The notes under the pieces were generated by a model. That model was not told the origin of the DNA. It ran no database searches and saw only the letters and a program-made list of their open reading frames with translations. From an uncultured Clostridia bacterium (lineage in GTDB: Bacteria; Bacillota; Clostridia; Christensenellales; CAG-917), in NCBI GenBank assembly GCA_947589635.1, contig CANQCC010000084.1, positions 1 to 6,299 on the forward strand: a stretch of DNA of 6,299 bases, read 5' to 3'. Position numbers and translations under genes: made by a program. Positions 1-5,062 of this stretch are shown here, one piece after another; positions within the stretch are counted from its first letter, which is position 1, and the number at the start of each line of letters is the position of its first letter.

Positions 1-1047
1 CAACAAAAAGCCTATCTCGAAAAGCGCGGTCGGCCTGAACATCAGGATGAGTATCGCCGCGAGAGACAGCGCCGAAAGATTGTCCCTCTTTTTGCCGAAA
101 GTGGACGCCGCATTGAAAACTCCGCTCATGACGAACGCCCTTAGCGCGGAGGACGTAAACGAGCACAACAGCGCGTACAAAAATGTCGCTACGGTGACTA
201 TGCCAAGGCTGATTGCGGGTTTTATCTTCAGTTTTTTCAGCACGAAGTAAAGCGCGGTCGCAATTGTCGTTATGTGCAAGCCGCTGACCGCAAGCACGTG
301 AGAGAGGCCGCTTGCGCTGACGCTCTTCTTAATGATCGGGTCCATGGAAAACTTGTCTCCGAGCACAAGCGCGGCGGCGATCTGCGCGTTCTGAGCGGAC
401 ATTCTTTCATAGTACATCTGCTTTATCTTGACTTGCAGATTGTTTGGAAAACTCAGCTTCGACTCCGCCACGCGCCACACCGATTGCGCAAAAAACGTAT
501 ATCCCGTTCCGTCCGAGATGACGTAGGCGTGATCGCCGCCGAATTTTTCATGCGCCGTTCCCCAAAAGTTGGCGCTTATCCTCACGACGTCGCCCACCCC
601 AAACTGAGGCGTAGTCGTAAAATATGTGTAGACCACGCCGTCGTATTCAAGCGGCTCCTCGTCGATATAGATATCCTTTATCTTGAACTTGTAGCCGTAA
701 CCCGAATCGCCGTCTTTGTTGCCCTGCTTTATCTCGCTGCAGACGGTAGCGTAAATAACCGTAGAACTTTCTTCTTCGAGATGCGCGATGCGCCCGTCGT
801 ATACCGCGTTTGAGGCGGTGACGGCGGCAAAACCCACCATGAGCGCAAGCGGAATATAGAAAAATTTGCGCGTTGGCGCAAATATGAGAAGAAGCGTTAA
901 AGCAATCGCGCCTATGCCGAGAGGTATAGCGATAAAGCCGAGGTGCTCGCCGTACAGCGCCTCGCCGACGAGTATGCCCGCGATAAGCGCGAGCGCCGCA
1001 AATGCAAGCGGCCGATAGTTGAAAATTCGTCTGCGCTTTTTCGCCAT
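1..1047 (-). CDS. comEC: ComEC/Rec2 DNA-uptake channel protein, N-terminal half (partial at left edge)
   Basis: ComEC forms the inner-membrane channel that takes up single-stranded DNA in natural transformation. The 349 visible residues contain a basic N-terminus, three likely membrane segments (about 12-31, 36-57 and 62-82), then a soluble region (about 95-190) that fits the DUF4131/OB-fold domain. From about residue 220 the Competence domain begins, with the diagnostic stretch LVLGDKF (227-233) followed by GLSHVLAVSGLHIT (247-260), and then hydrophobic segments up to the window edge. Known ComEC proteins have roughly 700-800 residues, so about half is missing to the left, including any C-terminal metallo-beta-lactamase-like domain. 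The ATG at 1047 is chosen because AAAGGAG lies just upstream and an in-frame TGA precedes it by a few codons. It starts 71 bases after the DUF1667 gene with no clear terminator between, so read-through from the redox operon is possible. Whether the cell is competent cannot be judged from this gene alone. Confidence 0.93.
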   Translation of the reverse strand, partial: MAKKRRRIFNYRPLAFAALALIAGILVGEALYGEHLGFIAIPLGIGAIALTLLLIFAPTRKFFYIPLALMVGFAAVTASNAVYDGRIAHLEEESSTVIYATVCSEIKQGNKDGDSGYGYKFKIKDIYIDEEPLEYDGVVYTYFTTTPQFGVGDVVRISANFWGTAHEKFGGDHAYVISDGTGYTFFAQSVWRVAESKLSFPNNLQVKIKQMYYERMSAQNAQIAAALVLGDKFSMDPIIKKSVSASGLSHVLAVSGLHITTIATALYFVLKKLKIKPAISLGIVTVATFLYALLCSFTSSALRAFVMSGVFNAASTFGKKRDNLSALSLAAILILMFRPTALFEIGFLL

Positions 1048-1050
1048 GTT

Positions 1051-1057
1051 CTCCTTT
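1051..1057 (-). promoter_or_regulatory. Ribosome binding site of comEC
   Basis: AAAGGAG on the minus strand, with only three bases between GGAG and the ATG at 1047. The spacing is tight, but no other in-frame start is available because of the upstream in-frame TGA, so this site fixes the comEC start. Confidence 0.75.
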
Positions 1058-1118
1058 GATAATCACACAACAATTACTTTAAGCCTGCGTATTGTGCATA
1101 TAAACCGCGCGTTTTGTC

Positions 1119-1466
1119 TCACGCGCTTGCAGGCGTACCCGTTATCGCGATGTCTACGTCAAGCGACTTGACGCCTACTTTGAATATATCTCCTATTCTG
1201 ACGTCCGCAGGCAAAGTCAACTTTCCTATGCCTTCGACGACGTCCGCCACGCGCTCTTTTGGCACGGGGAGACAGCTCTTGCAGGAGGCCACGCTGCCGT
1301 CGGACAGTTTTACAAGCGTCGTCACAACGCGCACCGGATGAGTAAATTCCGCCTTGCCGTAGATCTCGCCGCGCTTACAGGTGTTGCCCGTCACTTTTAT
1401 TTCGTCGCCGACGCGCTCGATGTTGAGCGGACAGCCCATGGGACACATAATGCAGATAGTATTCAT
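1119..1466 (-). CDS. DUF1667 family cysteine-rich protein, probable electron-transfer subunit
   Basis: A complete 115-residue protein of the DUF1667 family, typically encoded beside GlpA/GlpB-like flavoproteins. Its biochemical role is not established to my knowledge. The N-terminus has C5, C8 and C12 (CIMCPMGCPL) plus C30 (GNTCKRG), a CxxCxxxC...C pattern like the [4Fe-4S] binding segment at the start of molybdopterin oxidoreductases. A second pair, C62 and C65 (SCKSCLPVP), lies mid-protein. There is no signal peptide or membrane segment, so it is likely cytoplasmic. The ATG at 1466 overlaps the stop of the preceding flavoprotein as ATGA, and a GAGG site sits eight bases upstream. The reading frame is open further upstream, but that extension is inside the flavoprotein gene and is not supported. 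I infer that it carries an iron-sulfur centre, or possibly zinc, and passes electrons within the flavoprotein complex. It could occupy the place GlpC has in E. coli, but it is not homologous to GlpC by what I can see. Confidence 0.9.
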   Translation of the reverse strand: MNTICIMCPMGCPLNIERVGDEIKVTGNTCKRGEIYGKAEFTHPVRVVTTLVKLSDGSVASCKSCLPVPKERVADVVEGIGKLTLPADVRIGDIFKVGVKSLDVDIAITGTPASA

Positions 1467-2698
1467 CTTTGTAACCTCACAACAATATCGCCGTCCACGC
1501 CCGCCTTGTCTATCTCGATATCTCCCATCTCTCCGGGAGCGAGCACCGCGAATTTTTTGGCGAAGATCTGTCTGCCTTCGCACTCCGCGACAAGTTTTGC
1601 GCCCTTGTACACGCCGTCCACGCGGAAGAAAATTTTGACTTTTCCCTCTCCCTTTGTAAGGCGCTGAGGCAGCGCGTATCTTACGCCGTCTTTTGCACAC
1701 ACGCATACGCCCTCGCCGCTTTTAAGGTCGCCCTTTGCGTAGCTTGCCGCCGCTCTTCCCGCTATCTCCGCCTCGCGCGAGACGTTGTCGACAAGGTCGT
1801 GCACATGCAGCACGTTTCCGCATGAGAATACGCCTTTTAGCGACGTCATCCTGTTTTCGTCCACGCACGCGCCGTTTGTGACGGAGCTCATCTCCACGCC
1901 GAGGCCGCCAAGCAGATCGTTTTCGGGGATAAGTCCTACGGAGAGCAGAAGCGCGTCGCAACTTACAAACTTTTCCTCGGAAAGGATGGGGCGCCTGTCC
2001 TCGCCGACGGGCGCGTAGTATATGCCAGTTATGCGCGGATTTCCCACCACGCGCGTGATGGTATGCGAATATTTTATCGGAATGCCATAGTCGTCGAGGC
2101 ATTGCACGATGTTGCGTTTAAGACCGCTCGAATAGGGCATGAGTTCAAGCACAAGTTTGACCTTTGCGCCCTCCGTCGTCATGCGACGCGCCATAATAAG
2201 GCCTATGTCGCCGCTGCCGAGAATGACCACTTCCCTGCCCACAAGATAGCCGTCTATGTTGCACATCTTTTGCGCCATTCCCGCCGTATAAATGCCTGCG
2301 GGACGAGTCCCGGGAAGCGCTATCGCGCCCGCTGTGCGCTCCCTGCAACCCATGGCGAGTACGACTGCGCCCGCCTTCACTTTGACAAGGCCGCGCTCGG
2401 GGGAGAGCGCCGTGACAATTCTGGCCTCGCCAAGCGAGAGCACCATCGCCTCAAGCATGACGTCAATGTCGCGCTTATGCACCTCGCGGCGGAAGCGTTC
2501 GGCATATTCCGTACCCGTCATCTCCTCGCCGAAATAGTGCAGGCCAAAGCCCTGATGTATGCATTGATTCAGTATCCCGCCAAGGCGTACGTCGCGTTCG
2601 AGTATCAGCGTCTTTGCGCCGCTGTCGTGCGCCGCAATCGCCGCCGCCATACCCGCGGGGCCGCCGCCTATGATCACTACATCGTAATTTAATAACAT
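1463..2698 (-). CDS. NAD(P)/FAD-dependent oxidoreductase, GlpB-position subunit of a flavoprotein complex
   Basis: A complete 411-residue flavoprotein of the pyridine-nucleotide-disulfide oxidoreductase fold. The N-terminal FAD site is VVIIGGGPAG (7-16), with the acidic E34 ending the second strand. The ATG-type motif VVLAMGCRER is at 112-121. A second dinucleotide motif, VVILGSGDIG (157-166), is followed by the strand KLVLEL, whose E185 suggests NAD rather than NADP. The closing FAD motif GVFSCGNVLHVHDLVDNVS runs from 289 to 307. A C-terminal domain of about 80 residues contains a C332/C334 pair. The conserved-looking C46 (GILNQCIHQGF) is not in a CxxC redox disulfide, so it is not a thioredoxin reductase. 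The start is fixed by AAGGAGGTGG seven bases upstream and by the TGATG overlap with the GlpA-like gene. It probably oxidises or reduces NAD(H) in complex with the upstream subunit and the downstream DUF1667 protein. A role in glycerol-3-phosphate, opine or hydroxy-acid oxidation cannot be separated from sequence alone. Confidence 0.92.
   Translation of the reverse strand: MLLNYDVVIIGGGPAGMAAAIAAHDSGAKTLILERDVRLGGILNQCIHQGFGLHYFGEEMTGTEYAERFRREVHKRDIDVMLEAMVLSLGEARIVTALSPERGLVKVKAGAVVLAMGCRERTAGAIALPGTRPAGIYTAGMAQKMCNIDGYLVGREVVILGSGDIGLIMARRMTTEGAKVKLVLELMPYSSGLKRNIVQCLDDYGIPIKYSHTITRVVGNPRITGIYYAPVGEDRRPILSEEKFVSCDALLLSVGLIPENDLLGGLGVEMSSVTNGACVDENRMTSLKGVFSCGNVLHVHDLVDNVSREAEIAGRAAASYAKGDLKSGEGVCVCAKDGVRYALPQRLTKGEGKVKIFFRVDGVYKGAKLVAECEGRQIFAKKFAVLAPGEMGDIEIDKAGVDGDIVVRLQR
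1475..1478 (-). promoter_or_regulatory. Ribosome binding site of the DUF1667 gene
   Basis: GAGG lies inside the last codons of the upstream flavoprotein gene, eight bases before the ATG of the ATGA overlap. It chooses the start at 1466 over the long upstream open frame. Confidence 0.6.
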
Positions 2699-4128
2699 CA
2701 GTCCACCTCCTTGACGCGGAAGGGAGCTATGCTTGCGCCCAAGCCCTTTTTGACTTCGGATATGGGGATATTCAGCTCGCGAGAGAGTATTTCAATGACT
2801 CTCGGCCCGCAAAAACCGCCCTGACATCTGCCCATGCCCGCGCGCACGCGGCGCTTGACGGCGTCCACGGTCGTGGCGGGAAGAGGAGAGTTTATCGCGG
2901 CAATTATTTCCGCCTCCGTCACCTTTTCGCAGCGGCACACTATCCTGCCCCAGCGGCTGTCGCTACGGGCGAGGCGCTCTATCTCCTCGTCGGAAAGCTC
3001 CTTGAGACGAAGGTGGCGAGGCATATTTATGATGTAGTCCTTCTTTTTTTCCGCATTTATGCTCTCAAGCGTAAGGGAGAGTATCTCATCCGCTATCGCG
3101 GGCGCGGAGGTCAGCCCGGGCGAACAAATGCCTATCGTCATAATAAAGTTGTCTTTTATTTTGGATCTGCCTATGACAAAGTCGTGTTCGATAAGCGTGC
3201 GCAGGCCGCTGTACACCCTTATGCACTTGTTGAACGCAGGGCGCTTGTAGGTAAGAGGCACGCTCTTTTTCAGCGCGTCGAGGCTGTCAAGCGTGGAGGC
3301 AGTATCCTCACAGTCGTCCGTGTCCACCGCGGTAGGTCCGTATATGACGTTGCCGTCCGCTGTCGGCGCCACAAGTATGCCCTTGCCCGCCGCCGTGGGA
3401 AGAGGAAAAATGACCGTATTCACGTTTTTGCGCTCCGTGTTGTCAAGCACAAAATAGTCGCCTCTTCTGTAGGTCGTCTCAAAGTGCTCCGCGCCCGCAA
3501 GGTCGTTTATTTCGGCGCCGTGCGCGCCCGCGCAATTTATGACTACGGAAGTTTCAAAATCGCCCTTGGGAGTGCAGATCGTGTACTTTCCTTCCGAGCG
3601 TTTTATCGCCGTGACGGGCGCCTCAAGCAAAATTTTCGCTCCGTTTAATATCGCCCTGTCCGCGTACGCTATCGCCATCTGATAGGGGGATACGACTCCC
3701 GCCGTGGGAGCGTACAGGCTGCAGGATATCCTGTCCGCGACGTTCGGCTCTATCCCGAGGGTCTCCTCTCTTGAGAGCAGCCTGACTTCTACGCCGTTGG
3801 CTTTCGCCTTCTTTTCAAGCTCCTCAAGCCCGCTGACGCCGTCCTCGCCCGCCGCGACTATGCTGCCGCACTTCAGGTGAGGGACATCAAGTTCCTCCGC
3901 CTCCTTCCATACGAGGGGATTGCCAAGCACGTTGAATTTTGCTTTGAGAGTGCCCGGTTCGCAGTCATAGCCCGCATGGACTATGCCGCTGTTTGCGCGA
4001 GTAGTAAAAGAGGCGACGTCGTCGCACTTCTCGACAAGCAGCGCTCGAAGTTCATAACGCGCAAGCCTGTCGAGCACAGCCGTGCCGACTATTCCGCCCC
4101 CGATGACAATGACATCATATCTGTCCAT
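2698..4128 (-). CDS. GlpA-like FAD-dependent oxidoreductase with C-terminal BFD-type [2Fe-2S] domain
   Basis: A complete 476-residue protein of the DAO/GlpA family. The N-terminal FAD fold is VIVIGGGIVG (6-15), with E33 ending the second strand (LLVEKCDD). The family block around 42-72 is clear: TTRANSGIVHAGYD, then PGTLKAKFNVLGN. A DAO catalytic/FAD domain follows, with IGICSPGLTSAPAIA at 332-346. The C-terminal 80 residues are a BFD-like [2Fe-2S] domain with C398, C400, C435 and C440 (CxC, then 34 residues, then CQGGFC). Known relatives include anaerobic glycerol-3-phosphate dehydrogenase subunit A, L-2-hydroxyglutarate oxidases and opine or amino-acid dehydrogenase subunits. The substrate cannot be fixed here, and glycerol-3-phosphate is the default guess. 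The product is cytoplasmic, with no signal peptide. The ATG at 4128 is the only usable start: an in-frame TAA lies five codons upstream and the FAD strand begins at residue 4. No Shine-Dalgarno site precedes it; the upstream bases are the ppa terminator T-tract. Confidence 0.93.
   Translation of the reverse strand: MDRYDVIVIGGGIVGTAVLDRLARYELRALLVEKCDDVASFTTRANSGIVHAGYDCEPGTLKAKFNVLGNPLVWKEAEELDVPHLKCGSIVAAGEDGVSGLEELEKKAKANGVEVRLLSREETLGIEPNVADRISCSLYAPTAGVVSPYQMAIAYADRAILNGAKILLEAPVTAIKRSEGKYTICTPKGDFETSVVINCAGAHGAEINDLAGAEHFETTYRRGDYFVLDNTERKNVNTVIFPLPTAAGKGILVAPTADGNVIYGPTAVDTDDCEDTASTLDSLDALKKSVPLTYKRPAFNKCIRVYSGLRTLIEHDFVIGRSKIKDNFIMTIGICSPGLTSAPAIADEILSLTLESINAEKKKDYIINMPRHLRLKELSDEEIERLARSDSRWGRIVCRCEKVTEAEIIAAINSPLPATTVDAVKRRVRAGMGRCQGGFCGPRVIEILSRELNIPISEVKKGLGASIAPFRVKEVD
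2703..2712 (-). promoter_or_regulatory. Very strong ribosome binding site inside the end of the GlpA-like gene
   Basis: AAGGAGGTGG on the minus strand is a near-perfect anti-16S match, seven bases before the ATG at 2698. The same bases encode the C-terminal KEVD residues of the upstream protein and run into the TGATG stop/start overlap, so this gene can be both coupled and independently initiated. Confidence 0.9.
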
Positions 4129-4167
4129 AAAAATTAAAAATTATTCCCGCCCGTGGTTTGGGCGGGA
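4129..4167 (-). terminator. Intrinsic terminator downstream of ppa
   Basis: On the minus strand TCCCGCCC and GGGCGGGA form a perfect 8-bp GC-rich stem (4145-4152 with 4160-4167) with a 7-base loop. A T-rich tail with two T5 runs follows (4129-4144). The stem starts five bases after the ppa stop codon. The tail ends exactly at the ATG of the GlpA-like gene, so ppa transcription should end before or at the operon start unless it is read through. Confidence 0.9.
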
Positions 4168-4172
4168 GGGTA

Positions 4173-4709
4173 TCACTTGATGTTGAATTTCTTTTTGTAT
4201 TCCGCAATATTTTCCTTGATGATAAGCTCCGCATGCTCCCTGCCCTTGACCTGGAAAACGGTGGTGTGCTTGTCCTCGAGTTGTTTGTACACTCTGAAGA
4301 AGTGGGACATCTCGCTCATGATGTGCTGAGGCAGCTCCTCGATCTCCTTATACACATTCCAGGTGGGATCCTTGAAGGGGATGGCAATGATCTTATAGTC
4401 CATCTCGTCGTTGTCCTGCATCATCATCACGCCGATGGGATAGCACCTGACAAGCGTGAGAGGCACAATAGGCTCCGAACAAAGCACAAGCACGTCGAGA
4501 GGATCGTTGTCCTCCGAATACGTGCGCGGGATGAACCCGTAGTTTGCCGGATAGTGCGTGGACGTATAAAGCACTCTGTCTAAGATAAGCACGCCCGTAG
4601 CCTTGTCAAGCTCGTACTTGTTCTTGCTGCCTTTGGAAATCTCGATGACCGCGACAAAATCTGTAGGGGTTATGCGCGCGGGATCAATGTCATGCCAAAT
4701 ATTGCTCAT
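4173..4709 (-). CDS. ppa: Inorganic pyrophosphatase, family I
   Basis: This soluble cytoplasmic enzyme hydrolyses pyrophosphate to two phosphates and so pulls nucleotide polymerisation and other biosynthetic reactions forward. The 178-residue length is typical of prokaryotic family I enzymes (about 175). The signature DNDPLDV at 67-73 supplies the metal-binding aspartates. All active-site residues can be matched to the E. coli enzyme: E23, K31, E33, R45, Y53, Y57, D67, D69, D72, D99, D104, K106, Y141 and K142. It should therefore be active and magnesium-dependent. Many Clostridia use a family II enzyme or a membrane pyrophosphatase instead, but whether this genome also has those cannot be seen. 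The ATG at 4709 has AGGGAG eight bases upstream and a consensus promoter 24 bases further on. The gene looks monocistronic because it has its own promoter and terminator. Confidence 0.97.
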   Translation of the reverse strand: MSNIWHDIDPARITPTDFVAVIEISKGSKNKYELDKATGVLILDRVLYTSTHYPANYGFIPRTYSEDNDPLDVLVLCSEPIVPLTLVRCYPIGVMMMQDNDEMDYKIIAIPFKDPTWNVYKEIEELPQHIMSEMSHFFRVYKQLEDKHTTVFQVKGREHAELIIKENIAEYKKKFNIK

Positions 4710-4717
4710 AACTTTAT

Positions 4718-4723
4718 CTCCCT
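4718..4723 (-). promoter_or_regulatory. Ribosome binding site of ppa
   Basis: AGGGAG lies eight bases before the ATG at 4709, which is normal spacing and supports this start. Confidence 0.85.
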
Positions 4724-4739
4724 ATATAATTATACAATA

Positions 4740-4768
4740 ATTATAAATATCACCGCAAAAATTGTCAA
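4740..4768 (-). promoter_or_regulatory. Consensus sigma-70/sigma-A promoter of ppa
   Basis: On the minus strand TTGACA (4763-4768) and TATAAT (4740-4745) are both perfect consensus hexamers, separated by the ideal 17 bases. Transcription would start around 4733, giving a short leader of about 24 bases that includes the AGGGAG site. A second TATAAT at 4729-4734 has no -35 at a usable distance. The promoter predicts strong constitutive expression, as fits a housekeeping enzyme. Confidence 0.9.
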
Positions 4769-4883
4769 TACTTTGCGCCCTTATAAAAATATCCTTTTGA
4801 AAAAAGTGACCGCTTTAGTTTAAGTCTCCGCTATTTTAAGTGGATTAAATTTGCATCAAGGACAAACGAACAAACCCGCAGGG
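4769..4883. other. Non-coding AT-rich stretch upstream of the ppa promoter
   Basis: No open frame with a ribosome site, tRNA or recognisable riboswitch is seen here. The only local structure is an imperfect direct repeat of CCGCT followed by TTTAAGT (4810-4825 and 4828-4841), about 40 to 75 bases upstream of the ppa -35 box. It could be chance or a weak regulator site. The rest of the 350-base gap (4710-5059) is covered by the promoter and the palindromic elements listed separately. Confidence 0.5.
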
Positions 4884-4915
4884 CAAGAGAAGCGTACATA
4901 GGCGTACGTGACTTG
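4884..4915. repeat. Small hairpin sharing its core with the large palindrome
   Basis: CAAG (4884-4887) and CTTG (4912-4915) bracket an inner CGTAC/GTACG stem (4893-4897 with 4904-4908) with a 6-base loop. The core AGCGTACATAGGCGTACGTG (4891-4910) matches the apex of the large palindrome at 4990-5008 except for its central loop bases. This suggests a second, decayed copy of the same kind of element or a common protein-binding site. Confidence 0.6.
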
Positions 4916-4918
4916 TAA

Positions 4919-4936
4919 ATAACTTAGATAACTTAA
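4919..4936. repeat. Two tandem 9-bp units
   Basis: ATAACTTAG is followed directly by ATAACTTAA. The second unit runs into the left edge of the large palindrome at 4934. It is short, and its meaning is unknown. Confidence 0.55.
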
Positions 4937-5062
4937 AAACCGCCTGTACGGGATGAAGAGCGCGAAAGCGCCCTTTTCACAAGCACCCAGCGTACTTTTG
5001 CGTACGTGGTGTGAAGGGAAAAGGGCGCTGACAAAGCTATTCGCCCGTACAGGCGGTTTTTA
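4934..5062. repeat. 129-bp nested palindrome, possible MITE with TA ends
   Basis: Three concentric inverted-repeat arms are seen. The outer arms are 19 bp and perfect (4934-4952 with 5044-5062, TAAAAACCGCCTGTACGGG and its complement). The middle arms are 12 bp and perfect (4967-4978 with 5018-5029, AGCGCCCTTTTC). The apical stem is 5 bp (4991-4995 with 5002-5006, CGTAC) with a 6-base loop. The 14-base segments between outer and middle arms also pair partly, so almost the whole element can fold into one rod. TA dinucleotides at both ends (4934-4935 and 5061-5062) fit the target duplication of IS630/mariner-type MITEs. The right end supplies the TAA stop of the ABC permease. Removing the element with one TA copy would leave GAG TAA, so an insertion here would be silent. 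A simple long terminator is the main alternative. Confidence 0.75.
4934..5062 (-). terminator. Likely transcription end of the ABC permease gene
   Basis: Read on the minus strand, the palindrome ends in GGCGG followed by TTTTT, the form of an intrinsic terminator, and it starts at the permease stop codon. No other terminator separates the permease from the ppa promoter. The structure is symmetrical and would also end plus-strand transcripts. The stem is far longer than a usual terminator, so the function is inferred. Confidence 0.5.

Noticed and set aside
274..813. 179-residue plus-strand frame opposite comEC
   Set aside because: The minus-strand frame encodes an unmistakable ComEC N-terminus, so the plus frame is a shadow with no supporting signals.
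647..1066. 139-residue minus-strand frame overlapping the comEC start
   Set aside because: It is in a different frame from ComEC, is Arg-rich and has no domain. The comEC frame has the ribosome site and the motifs.
1467..1706. N-terminal extension of the DUF1667 gene
   Set aside because: The open frame upstream of 1466 is inside the flavoprotein gene, is Arg-rich, and is not part of the family; the ATGA overlap and GAGG site support the shorter form.
2063..2692. 209-residue plus-strand open frame
   Set aside because: It lies fully antisense to the flavoprotein gene, which has intact FAD and NAD motifs. It has no ribosome site and no recognisable domain, and the residue mix is rich in Arg/His/Ala as expected for a mirror frame of GC-rich codons.
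4158..4583. 141-residue plus-strand frame opposite ppa
   Set aside because: It is antisense to a pyrophosphatase with all catalytic residues present, and it has no independent support.
4729..4734. Second TATAAT as an extra ppa promoter
   Set aside because: The only good -35 box is 28 bases away, too far for sigma-70/sigma-A; it is probably chance AT-rich sequence in the leader.
4884..5062. CRISPR array or tRNA
   Set aside because: The repeats are inverted and nested, without regular spacers, and no cloverleaf with anticodon and T-loop motifs can be drawn.
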